Shown here piece by piece: positions 1 through 13,609 of a stretch of DNA of 64,000 bases. The notes under the pieces are model-generated. The model searched no databases and had not been told where the DNA came from. It saw only the letters and a program-made list of their open reading frames with translations. The position numbers were made by a program, and so were the translations under genes. The stretch comes from Rhexocercosporidium sp. MPI-PUGE-AT-0058 (Eukaryota; Ascomycota; Leotiomycetes; Helotiales). Location: NCBI GenBank assembly GCA_020746875.1, contig JAGTJL010000007.1, forward strand, positions 930,001-994,000, written 5' to 3'. Numbering within the stretch: position 1 is the first letter of the stretch; each line of letters opens with the position of its first letter.

Positions 1-3000
1 GTCGATGCGCTTAACTTTAAAAAGCTTTACTTATATTATAGACGTAATAATTGTATTTTATAAAGCTATTTTTTAAAAAATTAAACTTTTAAAAAGTATA
101 AAAATATATTTATTAAAAGATCGCTTTATTTTAATATCGTTTATAAAAAAAAGTATTTAATATTATTATAAAGTAAGAGTCGCGTAGCTTATAATTATAA
201 GTAATCGCTAAAAAATAAATGCCGAAAAAGTAACGAATTATTTAATTAACTATAATTAAATACTTTTAAAAAAGATTAATTAAAAAGTGAAAAAGCCTTA
301 AAGTAATAAAAGTAACGTTTATGCATAATATAATTATAATATAAAGTATTAATTTAACTTTTTTTTAAAATTCCTTAATTTAAGCTAGAGTAGCTTATTC
401 TTAATTTTTTAGTAGCTCGACTTAAGATAATAATATACTTAAGCAATTTCTATTTATTAACTTAAATCGAAGAGTAACTTTTTAAATATAAGTATTGTAT
501 ATTAAAGAAATAATCTTCGCTAATCGATTTCTAATAATATAAACGCCTAAGAATTATTTTATTTACTCTTTTTCGGTAAGCTTATATATTATATTTAAGC
601 TGTCGGTAATTAGTTTAACGTTTTTAAAAGCCGAAGTATAATAAAGTACTTAAATATCGTTAATATAAAATATCATAAATACCGTACGTTATTTATTTAT
701 AAATATATAAGGCTCCTTTTTATAAGCGATTAATCTTAAAGTTATTAAAGTATAAGTGAAGTCACCGTATTATAGCGCCGGTAAGTCCTTAAGTCCGTAA
801 AATGCGTAATTAACTTTTATTATTATTCCGTTTTATTTAAAACCGTCCGGTAAATAGCAGCGTACGCGAATACTTATTTTATTTTATTTAGCGTTAATAA
901 AAGCATTTATTATATTAAATTAAATTATTTTTAAATTAAATTAAGCTATAATAGCTATAGCGGTTTTAAAAGAATAAGTAGTTAAAGTAATTATATATAT
1001 TAATAAAATTAACGTTTTAAGCTGTAAGTCTTTTCTCATAACGACTCGAGAGCGATAGCGGGTTAAATACCTTAATAAATCGATTTTGACGTAAAATATT
1101 TATTTTAAAGGAATTAATTGCTCGGTAGTAAAGGTATATTTGACGACTTTTTAATAGTTACGCGACTTAAGGTTAATAATCTCTTTAATAGCGTCGGCTC
1201 GGAAGTGCTTGCTTAACGAGTAGTCCTTAAGGTTTCTTTAATTTAATAAGTCCTTAGGCATTTATAATTAATAAATTCGTAAGAGCTTAATTAATTGTCA
1301 AATTTTAATATTTTTAAGTATAAACGTTAATATAATAGCGTGAATTACGCTTAAGTCTTTTCTGTCTTTTTATATTAGTTTTTAATTAAGTTAAAAAGTC
1401 TTTAAAAAATCTTTTAAATGCTCGCGGTTATTTAACGGTTATAATAATTCCGTAATTAACTTTTTAATAATTATTATATAAATGCTTCGATTCGGTTTCG
1501 TTATTTTATTACTGACTCGAGTCTTTCGGCTTTTATTAATTATTTAATCTTTTATTCTTTTCTTTTTAAAAAATTTAAGTAAGCCGGAATTTGATTTAAT
1601 TAAAGTCGGGAGTAATAAGTATAAACTTAACTCTTCGTCTTCTTTTAATTTCGATAATTACGAATGCTTCTTATACTTAATTACTTAAAGCAAAGCTTTT
1701 AATTACTTAAAGCCGATACTTTCTTTAAATACTCTCCGACGCTTAAGACCGCGTTCTTAGTCGTATAGTCTTTTAAAATAAATTATAATTTATAATATCG
1801 ATTTTTACTTAAGGCTTATATTACTTTAAAAGTTTAATATATTACGTAAAATAACTCTTTTAGTTGCGCTTTTAAACGCTAACTATTTTAAAGTATTGGC
1901 TCGTTTTAAGACTTAATTAAAGTATTTATAAATAAGAAGTTTAGCACTTTTTCTTAATTAAATTACCCCCGAGTTCTTATTAATAAATAGTTAAATAAAG
2001 TTAAGAGCTATTAAATTAATTAAAAGTAGCGTATTTACTTTTATTAACTTAGTTAAAGGGAGAGTAAATAGCTTCACTCTCGAGCTTAAAAGTTTAATTA
2101 AATATTTTAATACCCTCGAGCTTATAAGCTTGTCGACTTCTATAGCGCTTATTACTTCGCTTAGTTATTCTCCGTTCGAAGTAATAAATAGTGTTTTTAA
2201 TTTTAATATATTAAGTGCGCTTAATTAATTAATTATAATAAAACTAACGTTTTAATCTCTTTTTTTTTCTTTTAATATTTTTATAAGATTTTTTAATATT
2301 AAGCGCGGCTGGCCGACCGCTCTTTTTATATTTAAAAAGCCTAAATAAAAAAGAGTTTCGTTAAAAGTAATATTCCGAGTTATTATTATATATTATAATT
2401 AAAGCATTTAGATTTTATAAATATTAAATAAGATATATTTAATTAAGTAATTAAAGTGCGCTCGCGAGTTGACTTTAAAAGCTCTCTTTTAGCGGAGAGT
2501 TTCTCAGTCTTTAATTATAAGGTAGGCTTTACAGCCGTACGTATATAAGTTACTTTAATTAGGCCGTAAATCGATTATTAACTTTAACGTGAGCTTAAGG
2601 TTATAATATCGAAAATACTATTTAAATCAGGCTTAAAACACTTCGTTAGGACTCTTAAAGCCTTTATAAGTAAATAAACTTATATTATAAAAAATAATTG
2701 CCGCTATTATTAATTCCGTTTAAAGCGCCTGGAGTAAATTAACAAAAAGGCGCATCTTAATCGATTTATTAATTATTTCTTTGCCTGCGCGCTTAGCTCT
2801 TTTATTAAGTTAATATATATATAAGGAAGTAAATTTAATATTAATATTACTCTTTTTATATTACTTTTTATATTTAATTAATTTATTAATTTTTATAATT
2901 AAAGTGTTATTATCTTGGCGTATTTTGTAAACCGAGAGCCTAAATTAGCGTCTTATTCACGCTTTAAACGGTTTAAGAGTATTTAAGACGGCGATTAATC

Positions 3001-5640
3001 TTTTAGTTTTTAAAAGCCGCCCGTAGAATTTCTTATTATATTTATCTTTAATTAATAAAAGCTAGCTATTCTTATTAAATCTTATTAAAAAATTAAATAA
3101 ATCCTAAGAAATGCGGTAAAAAGGACGGGTAATTGCTTTCTTTAATTAACGACGACTTATTATTTATTATATTATAGCTACTATATAATGCTCGTATTTT
3201 AACCGAGTTAAACCTTAAATCTCGACGTTACGCGTATTTTTTACTAGGTTTTTTAAGGCTTCTTTTCCTAAGTAACTTATACGTAAATGTTATAAGTAGG
3301 CTTCGTCGACTCGTGGCTTTAAATATCGTTTACTCGACTAAAAGCCTTAGCGAATGCTTCTCTTTAACGTTAAAAATATTAAAAAGCTATAATTTAAGCA
3401 AATCAAAATGCAATAAATAATTAAAAAAACTAAAGAATAATTAAAAGGCTTATATTTAAAGAAAGTTAAGTTAAATTATTATTATAATTATTTTAAAACC
3501 AGATTATCTTTAATTATTTTTATACGTAAAGTACAATTTAAACTATTATATTAAATTCTTACTTATAAAAGGCGAGCTTTTAAAATAATATTAATATTAA
3601 AGCTTTTAACGATAATAACGTTTAAAAAGGTTAAATCGCTTATATTTAGTCTATTAAGGCCGTAGAAAACACTTTTAAAGATTTAAGTACCGCGGCCTTT
3701 AATTATTAAGCTTAACGTTCCGGCCTTAACGTTATCGTCCGTAATAAATTTAATAAAGCTTTTAAGGATAAAAAGAGCTTTTGAATTTATTAAATAAATA
3801 ATAGCTCCGTTATTAAATAAAATGCTCTCTACGAGTAGATAACGATTCATATTTATAATAGCGTATACCCCTGTAGTAGCAAGAACTTCGTCGAGAAATT
3901 CAGGACTTATAAGACAAGCCTGAACGTTTTTAAGGTATTTTACTTTTATTAAAGTAATTAACTTTAAAGCTATAAAACTTATTAATACTTAAATAGAAAA
4001 GGAATTACCGAAAAGTAATTCAGAAGTTAATTATGCTATTAATAGTATATTCTCGCTAAGTTTAGTAATTTCTCGACGGAAGTCAAGGAAGTCGCTCTCT
4101 AATTAGAGTCGAGTCTCTTTAATTTCCTTTATTAATAATAAGTTCTTAAGGTTACTCGCCGTCGAGCCGTCGTAATAATACTAAAGTCTATAACAATTAA
4201 TAGCCTTATAATAATAAAAGCGATACTTATATAAGCAAGTATTTACTCGCGTGTTTAGCGATTAGTTTTGTTAAATAAATAAGATTATAAGAATATTTAA
4301 TCTTCTTTTAAGAGTAGTATATAAACTTATTATCTTTTATTATTTAAAGGCTATAAGTAATTCCTTATTAAAAGTAAATAATTAATTAACGTAATTAAAT
4401 AAAAAATATTAATTTATTACCTCGAGAGCATTATTTCTCAGTAATTTAAAGTGCCGTTCGCGCGCTTATTCCGGTGCAAGCTTCTCTTATACCGCCTTAA
4501 TAAAGTCAAGTATTATTAGCGGTTTTTTAATGTTTAATAAGTCGTATAAAAGAGTATTTTAATAAGCCGTTTTCTATTTTTAAAGCTATTCTTTAAAATT
4601 AACTCGCCTTATTTTAATAATAGCGAACTTCTTTTTATAAGTAAATTATATTAACGTACGAGTATTTATTTCCGAAGGGGCGTAATCTCTTTTAAGGATT
4701 CAGAGGAGTAATTAAAGAGTTTATGAATTTAATTAAGAGTTTCCGTTTATTATTTTAGTTAATTATTCTTTTTTCATATAAGCTTACTTGTTCTCGCATT
4801 CCTTAATTATTTCTTAATAAATAAAAAGATTAATTGTCTTTTAAATCCACTTATAGGCTGCTTTATAAGCTCGAGCCTTTTCCGTTTATTATATAAGCTT
4901 CCTTACGTATTTTCTTATAAGAGTAATATATATTAAAGCCATATTCTCAATTATAGCCTTAGTCGGTAATAATACGCTCGATTTAAGGCTTTTCTTTATA
5001 AGGTCGCGAGTATTTTCGTTCTATTTCGCTTAAGTCTAAAAGTTATACTTAATAACTTTTTTATTTTATTATACTTTTAAATCGTTTAATAATAAGGGTT
5101 TTGGTTCGGCGTCGAAAAGGTTAAAAGCAACTAATAACGTAAGGTTTATTAAATTCTATATTTTATAAAAGATATAAAAGAATTTAAACGCTTAATACTA
5201 AGGAGTCTAAGTACGCTTATCGTAATTAAGAGGAGTTCGATTGTTTAAAGAAGAAGCTAAAATTAAGTTTATTATAATAAAAGAGTTATTCTCGTGAGCT
5301 CTAAGTATTCAATAAAGGAAGAAGGACTAGAAAGGTATCGAGTCCAGTTGCTCGACTTTTATATTCGTTTAAAATAGAATTAAAGAATTAGTAGAAAACA
5401 GCGGTGTAAATTATACTTTATAATAAAGTAAAAAACTCTATAACGTATAATAAATACTCTTTACTTATAAACTTACTTCACAGGCTTTATTTAAATTAAT
5501 AGCGCATAAAAGGAAGAATATTAACTTAATAGCTTCGTCAACAGGGCTTATAATTATAATATAAAAGTAGATTAAAACCTTATAAGTAATTATTATTAAA
5601 TTAAAGTAATTAATTATTATTTTAAAAGCTCTAAGTATTA
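1..5640 (-). mobile_element. RIP-decayed Ty1/Copia retrotransposon relic
   Basis: Very AT-rich DNA with almost no CA or TG dinucleotides. The minus strand keeps Copia landmarks through many stops. At about 2345-2470 the end of the integrase region reads like the family pattern GYLVGY..NIYRIW.P....I.TRDV.FNE..FY, seen here as NYLIKY, NIYKI, IIITRNITFNETLFY. At about 1020-1260 the start of the reverse transcriptase reads IPLK-IFYVKIDLLRYLTRY then RVVMRKDL, matching the family's PLKWVFTYK.D..GYL.R.KAR.VVRGDLQ. Integrase before RT on the minus strand is the Copia gene order. The left end runs out of the window. No open frame of useful length survives. Confidence 0.75.
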
Positions 5641-5745
5641 AGAGAAAACAGTTGTTTTCCTGAAGGCGGTCTACAGTAGTAGAACCTAATTAGGTCACGT
5701 GCAGTGCCAAGAGAGCAGCTGCCCGTGCCTATACGACAATTTTCT
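5640..5745. other. Less mutated GC-richer patch at the Copia relic edge
   Basis: About 100 bp with normal base composition, including CA and TG dinucleotides, between two heavily RIP-mutated stretches. It contains an ACGTG core and ends in a sequence whose complement starts TGTCGTATAGG, so it could be the outer part of a Copia LTR or a sliver of unique DNA between elements. The identity is an inference; only the composition break is directly visible. Confidence 0.3.
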
Positions 5746-5749
5746 TATT

Positions 5750-8084
5750 ATTAATTCTTTAAATCCTTATATAAAATATAATATAATTAATTCGTACTTA
5801 AAAATATAAAAGGTTTTAAAAGTCTTTTATAATAGGTTTTTAAGTCATTTTATAAATTAACTTATATTTAATTTTATAATGTTTTTATAATAACTTCTTA
5901 CACGTTTTTTACGTTTATTTATATCGCCGTTTATTAAAATAATATCTCGTTAATTAAAATTTATTAAACGTAAGTTTAAAAAATACTATTTTCGACGTCC
6001 GCGGTTCTTTAAATAATACGTAAGTTATTTCGAAAGACTATTACGTATTCCTCGCCTTATTATAGTCCTCCGCGTAGGACGACCCCTAATTCGACGTAAG
6101 TAACTCTTATGTCGACGTTTATTTAATGCTTAATATTAAGAGCCTCGCAAGTGAGATATTCCTCCCGTTAAGTGACTCGCCAGACCTCACGCTCTTAAGG
6201 TCCGGATAGCGCTAGCCCTAGTGGTATAGCGTTGTCTTAATATTACGAGTCTTCGCTTCTTTCGATACTAGTTATGTCTTTTAAGCTTTATGTTTTACAC
6301 GTGGTTTTAAATACTTATTATTAAACGTATTACTTATTTTATTAAGTCTAGTCGCTAGACTCGAGTCTTATTATATATTAATAAATATAATTATTATTCG
6401 TTTTACTTTACTTATTATTTTCTTTACCGCCGTTACCCTCGATTTGATTATTAATATAATTAGCGTTAAGCTTGTTTATTATTATATAACGGTAAGTAGC
6501 GCTAAGTTAAACTTTCTTTAATAAGAAAAGAAAAAGTATACCGGTAGTATTATATGCCTTTTGTCTTATAAAATAAAGTTGTTTTTTTTAATACCCTTTT
6601 TGCGATATAAGCTCGCCACGTGCCTTAAAAGGCTATATTTATAATATAGCTTCTTTTTACGCCGCTTATTTATGACTTCCTTTAATAGTCTTCTTTATTA
6701 TGCCTTGCCCTTCCTTTTTTTATAAATAGCGTCGTATTTTATAAGGTTTAATTATTAATTGTCTTTAAGGTTGCCTTGCCGTTAACGTCCCTTATTTTAT
6801 CGGTAGTCAGACTGCTTTTAGCCCCTTCTTACGTACGTCTATTATTCGCGTTTAAACTCGTGTAGGCGATTATTAATTCGGACGGTCTATTCAATAAAGG
6901 TTAAAATATCCTTAGCCTAAGGGTCGATCCGAGTGAGTTTCAGTCGAATATAGTTCTTAAGTCTTTGTCGAAAATAGTTAATAAATAATTAAGAGTTTTA
7001 ATTAATTTTATTAACGTATTTTTGGAATTCCGTGACGTAAGTTATTATATTATTAACTTACTTTAAGTTATATAAGTAAGTCTTCGCCGTTTTTATTTTA
7101 TTAATATTATTAAATATTCGTCGAATTTCCTTTTTAAATTCTTTTTAAGTTTTAAATATAATTTATATAACGAGTATAACCTTATAAATGTCTTCGTTTT
7201 CGAAGTAATCCTTAAGGAACGGCTCGATTTATTATATGGCTTCGCCTCTGAGATACGATACCGTTTAAAGGGCGTAGCTCTCGTTAATAAAGAACTTATT
7301 ATTATTAAAATATTAATAAAGTTTTATTTAAAAAATAAAAGTCTTTAAGTCTTTTTAGTTTTTTTAAAAAATATTAAAAAGTTTAACTTTTAAAGTCTCC
7401 TTAAATTTATACGTTAAATAGTCTTAGGCATTAAGTATCTCTTTATTTTCGCTTTCTTCGTAGCCCTTCCCCTTAAAGGCAAGTGCGGATAATAAGAGTG
7501 TGCTAATAGTATTGCCCCGTAGGCTGAGTACTTAGTCTTTAAGTGTAAGGGGTAACATAGTATACGTAAGTCGGTACTTTTGACGAAAAAGTACTTAAAG
7601 TATTACGGTTCGTGTATTTACTTAATGTAAATATAATAAGTTATATTAATTTTAATAATAGAAAAGTAAATATATTACGTATAATAAAATAAACAATAAC
7701 TAATATAATTAAGATATTATTTTTAATTAAATATAAAGCTTTTATTTAATGGCAGACGTATTAATTTTATATAAAACCTTTGTTTTCTTTAGATTCCTTA
7801 AATCCTTTAAAATATTAAATCTTTAAATCTTTAGATCCCTTTTATTATTAAAGGATTTATAGATTTAAGAATTTATTACGTAATACGTAATCGCGAAAAC
7901 CCGCGGTTACGATATTACTTTTATAATTATATTATAAATAAAATGCTTTAAGTATAAATAAGTCTTAGGACTTTATTAACTCTTAAGAGCCGTGTTCTTA
8001 AAAATTACTTAATTTTTAAGACTACGGTAGCTCTTAAAACATTTCCTCTTAGGACTTAGTGGTCGCCTAGGAGCGTCCGTAACA
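5750..8084 (-). mobile_element. RIP-decayed Gypsy gag fragment
   Basis: Minus-strand translation at about 6847-7283 gives a retrotransposon gag domain through stop codons: SYLRGEA followed by EPFLKDYFENED, then FKKEIRR, TYVTEFQKY, and finally TVRINNRLHEFKR. This matches the Retrotrans_gag pattern found in fungal Ty3/Gypsy elements. Stops fall where Gln or Trp codons are expected (C to T or G to A). No matching pol was recognised to its left, so it looks like a gag fragment separate from the element that starts at about 8085. The rest of the interval is AT-rich with nothing recognisable. Confidence 0.6.
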
Positions 8085-8222
8085 TAAAGGGAGTATAAGT
8101 TTATATATATAGGCTCTTCCGAAACCCTTCCGGTACTGGTCCGACTCCGCATAACTTAATTACCTTTAAACTCCTAAATTCCTTAACTTATTAAAAAGCT
8201 CTTAAGTATATTTATTATTATA
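8085..8222 (-). repeat. 3' LTR of the first Gypsy element (inner part)
   Basis: Aligns with 15309-15443: both contain a TTTATATATATA block, CTCTTC, CCGACTCCG and a final GCTCTTAAGT segment. The last 25 bases differ from the right copy only by transitions expected of RIP. The outer (left) boundary could not be fixed and may lie up to about 90 bp further left. Confidence 0.6.
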
Positions 8223-8225
8223 TTA

Positions 8226-8235
8226 CCCTCTTCTT
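8226..8235 (-). other. Polypurine tract next to 3' LTR
   Basis: On the minus strand AAGAAGAGGG lies a few bases upstream of the LTR start. This is the expected position and composition of the second-strand priming site of an LTR retrotransposon, and it supports the minus-strand orientation. Confidence 0.5.
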
Positions 8236-8699
8236 AAAAAAGAGATTGTTTTTAATCTTTAATTAGTCGTAGTTTAATGTAGTTACGGTATTAAGGGCTC
8301 TTATCCGAGGTCAAGCGAGGTTACGCGAGCGTAAGCGAGGTCTTATATAATAATAAATAATATATTATAGAAGGGCAAGCTTTTATTTATTTAATCAATA
8401 AAATAGGCGTCCGAATTTAATCCGTTACTTATTATATTATGCTACTTTAGCGCCATCGATTTGTTTACTTATATTAACGTATATATACGTTAAACTTTTT
8501 AAGGAGTTAATTCTTTTTCTTTTAATAATATATACTTTTTTATAAATTACCTTAAATTATTAATTTACGTTATATAATTATTAACACGTATAACTAGTTA
8601 ATTAAAATAAATAAATAATAATAAATAAGTAAAATTCCGTGATTTTTATAATAATATCTCTTTTAACTTTATTAAGAGCTTTAGCGGCGGCTTACCGCA

Positions 8700-9423
8700 A
8701 TTATTGCGTGCGCTATATGCGCCAGATGGCGAAGAAGTCGGGCTATTTTTATTATTTCAATAAGAGTAGCTCGAAGAAATGTGCTTATTATATAGCTTAA
8801 AAGGGATTTTGTCGCCTTATAAATTAAAGTCTAAAAAACCTTTAAAATAAGTTTAATATTAATATTTTTGATTTTTTAACTTTTATAATTTATAAGCCTA
8901 GAGTACGACGCGTTATTAATAGCTATTAATAATGCGGAAGTTTAAGTTATCGCTTTGTTAATCGATAAGGTATTATTTATAACGACCGTAAAAGCGTTTA
9001 AGATTATAAAGGAATTAAGGTTTATAGTATTAAAGAAGACTTAAGCTTTTCGCTATATTATATTTAAGTAATTAAATAACGTTATTATAAGTCGTTAAAT
9101 TTATTATAAATAATATTAATATTTAATACTTAAAGGCCTTATTAAAGTTTTCGCGAGTCTTTATTACTTTAGTAATTAAAATGGCTCGCCATAGTAGTAG
9201 TATTAATAATAAGAAGGGAAGGGAGGATGAGGATAAGAATAAAGACGTAAGTGTAACTCGTCGCCGCACACGTCGTAATAATATTAAGCGTAAGGCGGCT
9301 ATTGCTATTACTGAGAAGAAGAAGAAGAAGAAGAAGAAGTTTGGCCCCTTTTATAAAGGGTTAAATAATAAGCTAATCGAGCCTTTATCGAGAGAAAAAA
9401 AGGACCCTTTTAATAAAGATTAA
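8700..9423 (+). pseudogene. RIP-decayed cysteine-rich ORF antisense to the Gypsy element
   Basis: Plus-strand relic in three frames. At 8702-8815 a frame reads YCVRYMRQMAKKSG then YYFNKSSSKKCAYYIA. Its Tyr residues fall at spacings that look like CxxC pairs changed Cys to Tyr by G to A. At 8901-9050 another frame gives EYDALLIAINNAE, then ALLIDK and KAFKIIKELRFIVLKK, a plausible helical segment. At 9181-9423 an 80-codon open stretch is rich in Arg and Lys. Its length and protein-like texture suggest a real former gene lying between the integrase region and the 3' LTR on the opposite strand. I do not recognise the family. It could be an extra antisense ORF of the retroelement or a captured host gene. 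Confidence 0.45.
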
Positions 9424-11009
9424 AAGGCTTTGTTTCGGATTAGTTTCGGTAGTCCTTTATAGCCGTTATCTTTTTTAAATTTTTATATAAAAGTAGTCGT
9501 TTATAATAAAATTAGTAGCTAAGTCTTTATTAAGGTACGGTCGTAAGGCCCCGTTAATACTTTAAAGTAAAAAGTAAATAGCTATTAATTAACGTTTTTG
9601 TTTTATTATTTTAAAAGGAAGTTATAGTTTATTATTTTTTAAGTAATTATAATCGTTTTCTTTTAATTTTTAAGCCTTAAGTCATTCGGACAGGTTTTAA
9701 GGTAATCTCGGTCGGTTAAAATGCGCCGTATAAAAATCCTTTAATTTATAAGGCGACCTTATTAAATTAGAAGTATTATATTATTATAAATCGGGGTTAT
9801 AGCTTAGCCATTTCACTTAATATTTAAATATATTATAATATAGTTTAATATTAAGAATTTCCTTAATTTCTTACTCTTTTCAACCTTCGATAATCTCTAA
9901 AAGAGGTTTTGACATTTCTTAATTTAATAAGAGGTTATTTAAGTCTTTAAAAAGAAGTTTTAATATAAATACGTTGTGTATTTAAGAGCTTATAAGTAAT
10001 TTTAGCTTATAAAAGTAGCTTATCTTTTTTAAAATCTTAAAGAGGCCTTTTTATTAATTTATAAGCTTACGACTAAAACAATAATTCTTAAGGTTCTTCG
10101 TCGACAAAAAGACCTCTTTTTCGACTTCTTAATTAATTAGCCTCCGTTTTTAGTCCGTTATATAAGTTATACGGTTTTAAATAGCTTATATATTTCTCTT
10201 AATAATTTCTTACGCTTACTTTATATATTAAGTTAATTTTTTATATTAACGTAATTAAGCTTTTTTAATAAATTAATAGCTTTAGGCGACTTTTAGTCTT
10301 AACTATTACGCGTTTCCGTGCCGAATTTAAGTTAATACGGAGCTATATTAATGGATTCGTGCGATAAGATAATTTGAGCTTTATTAATTAAAGGTATTAA
10401 CTCACTTTAATTATCTTAATAATAAATAACAAATAGTCTAAGCCTTTAATTAATATAACGATTTATAATCTCCGTCTATTTGTCCGTCTTCTTATAATAA
10501 GCTATAAAAAGCTTAATCTTAACGCTAATAATACGGCAGAATTCTTTTTAAAAAGAGGAGATAAATTAAGCACCGCAGTCCGACATAATCGTCTCCGAAG
10601 TGTGTTCGAATCGATAAATTTATTAAATAAATAATTAAGTAGTCCCACGAGCGTCGATATCTTAATAATAAGAAATCGTAATTAAATCCTTTTCGAGGCG
10701 GTTAATAAACACTAAGATTTAATTAAAACTGTGTTTATCTTTTAGGAAATTCTTATAATCTATATATAAGTATTACATAAGATACGCGGAGATAAGTAAA
10801 GGGTATAAGAACCCTTATTACTTAATTTATTTAAAATAAAAGTATTAATAGACTTTATAATTTCTCACATATTAAAAGTAGTTCGAACTTATCCCGAATT
10901 AATAATACTTAAAAGTAAGAAGTTAGTAAGTCTTCTTTTTATTAAAATACGCTATAAACGGCTAGTCGTGAGCTTCTCGGATTAGTTTAATACACAGTAA
11001 GGTATTCCT

Positions 11010-11222
11010 TTATACGTATAAACGTCCTTTAAAGTATAAAAGTCCGTCTATTATTATATAATCTTTAGGTAAAGACTTCCGTTCTTTAATAAAGGATTCC
11101 CGGTTATTTCGATAAAGGTTTTTAATAAAATTAAAGGAGCTTTTAAGTAGCTCCGGAGTTAATTTATCGACGACGTCTTTAGTCTTTAAAAAGAAAAAAG
11201 AAATAAAAACAACGATAGCCAC
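11010..11222 (-). pseudogene. Gypsy integrase N-terminal region (fragment)
   Basis: A 70-codon open minus-strand stretch ending KDYIIIDGLLYFKGRLYV. This matches the segment just before the HHCC zinc-binding part of Ty3/Gypsy integrases (family pattern ..DGLLYF.GRLYVP). It lies about 0.7 kb downstream of the RT relic in the sense direction, as expected in the pol polyprotein. The frame is broken on both sides. Confidence 0.7.
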
Positions 11223-11899
11223 AAACTTATCCGCTAATTCCGCGTTAATCTAAGGGTTAAGACGATTAAGTGTAAGTAATACTTTAAATCGAATATTTAA
11301 TTTTACTTTTTCTTAAATTTTTAAGTCTTACTTTCTTTAACTGAAAATATCAGCCTTTTAATTTTATTTATTTAATATATATATAATTTAAAAATTAAAG
11401 TCGAATAGGAATTCCATTTATTAAGCTTGCTTACTTATGAGGATTTTTATTATCATAAAATACTCCAGGGATTAATAGTCCGAATACACTCCGAATCTAG
11501 TCCGAATAGACATAAATTCAGGACGCCACTTATGGAACGATGCCACGATTAGTAAATCCTTTATATAAATAGCAATTGATTCCGCAATTCCTTAAAGGCT
11601 TTCTTATACTCTTCTGTTTAATTCTAAAAAACCGTAAATCGGGTAAGCGTAGAAAAAGGCTTCGCGATAAGTCTAAAGTTATAAATAAATTATTAATAAA
11701 AACCGCAAAAACTTAAAAAAGACTTTATTATTATAATAGTCTTTAAGTATTTTTAATTTTATAACGGCTCTACTTTTTCTAAGTTGGCTTTAATTCCTTC
11801 CGTAATTATAATATAACTTAAGTATTTAGTGTAAATAATATAGAATTCACATTTCTTAATATTAACTTATAAGCCAGCTTTTATAAGTTGTCTTAAAAC

Positions 11900-12330
11900 T
11901 ATTTTAACGTGTTTTTTATATTTTTTTATTAATTCCGAGTAAATTAGGATATTATTAAAGTATATTATATAAAAATCGTTTAAATAATTTAATAACACGT
12001 CGTTTATATAACGTTAATACGTATTTAATCCGTTATAAAGTCCGAAAGGCAATACTTTACATTTATAAGTTCCATACCTTATATAAAAGGTCGTATACTC
12101 TTCCGACTCGGGGTTTATTTAGATGCGATTAAACGTAATTTAAATATTAAGTTTAATAAACACTTTAGCTTTCGATATATAAGAAAGGAGCTCGTCGATT
12201 CTCGGTATAAAATATAAGTCCTTTTGCGTTAGCGCATTTAAACGATAGTAATTAATATAAAAACGTAACCTTTTATTACTTTTCTTTATAAAAAGGATAA
12301 AAAAAGCGAAAAGACTTTAATTTATTTTAA
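11900..12330 (-). pseudogene. Gypsy reverse transcriptase relic with YxDD changed to YFNN
   Basis: The minus strand reads GLYNGLNTY then YINDVLLNYLNDF, followed by YIIYFNNILIYSE. This is the RT core PFGL.NAP..FQ..IN..L...LDDF...Y.DDILIYS. The catalytic YxDD box lies at 11951-11962 and now encodes Tyr-Phe-Asn-Asn. Both Asp codons became Asn codons by G to A, the RIP change, so the copy is catalytically dead. Confidence 0.75.
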
Positions 12331-13567
12331 TAAACCTTTTATTAAGGTTTTTTAAAAAGTATTCTTTTAATACTTTTAACTCCTTTATTAATTAATAATA
12401 TAAAAGAGAATAAAAATTAAATAATAAAGCCTTTAATTAAATCTTATAGTTATAATATTAATAAAGTAATAAAACGTTAAACTTTATTTTAGAAAATACT
12501 TCCTTAAGAAGTTAATATTATTTCGGAAGCCTTTCGGCTATAATTTAAAGGGTATTTAAATCTTTTTTTTATATTTTTCTTATAAGACTTAGTTTACTTT
12601 ATAAATATTAATTATAAAGAACTTAATATTTTTGCGCTTTATATTAAAATAAAATACGTTTATATTAATTTTATAAATAAAAAGAGAGTTTTTTATAAAA
12701 TTATAATAAGCTTTAGGCAATAGCGTAGTCGTAAATAAAGCTTTCTTGCCTTTAGTTTTCCGACCGGCTTTAATAATAGGGGTTTCGGAGCTGTTTTTAA
12801 CTTTTATTTCTTAAAGAGATTCTTTAATAACGTTAATATTTATATATAATTAATAGCGAATTAATAATATCGTTATCTCCGATTAATTTAGTTTATAATC
12901 GTATTACGTCGATTAGTATTAAGTTAATAATAATTAGTAGTTCGCGCTTTAGCTTTAATAAAAAGCGACATAATTAATTCTTTCGTTTAGTAAAGAGTTC
13001 GTAAGTATGCAAAAGGTTATATAAGATAGTTATTAACCGAATCGAGTTTAACGTAAAAGCGTTTTATTTATTTAACGTTAATTATTATATTTTAATTTCT
13101 TAAGTTAAATATAGTAAAAGAATAATTATATACGCGTTTATTATTTATTATTAAATAAAGACGTATATAATAAGAGGCGTAATTTTATACGGAATTCTAA
13201 AAATTATAAATTAAAATAATATAAGGAAAGAGTAAAATCTTTACTTTTAAAGCTTTTAAAAGGCGCCCGGAAAGGGTTCGATTTATAAAAAAGTAATTGT
13301 TTACTTTAGTATTTATTAAAGCGGAGAGTATAACGTTATATTTATTTATATTAATAATATAAAAGATTAAAAATTACTTTCCCTTTATAAAAGAAGTTAA
13401 ATTAAGCTTTAATAAATTATATTTACGTAAACTTAAAAAGGAGTCTTTCCTTAAGCCTTTTTGTTTTCCTTTATTTATTCCTTCGATAACTTCTTTTGCT
13501 TTTCTCTTAGTTTTATGCCTTCTTCTTCGATTTTTTCGTTTATAAATTAAACCTTAAAAGTCTCGGA

Positions 13568-13609
13568 GTAGTTGCTTTTATAATAATTAAATTTACTGTA
13601 ATTATAATA
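13568..13609 (-). pseudogene. Gypsy gag zinc-knuckle relic, Cys and His mutated
   Basis: Fourteen minus-strand codons read YYNYSKFNYYKSNY. Aligned with the CCHC knuckle CX2CX4HX4C, each Cys reads Tyr (TGC to TAC), the His reads Tyr (CAC to TAC) and Gly positions read Ser or Asn. Every change is a G to A or C to T transition. The site is upstream of the RT in the sense direction, as gag should be. Confidence 0.65.
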
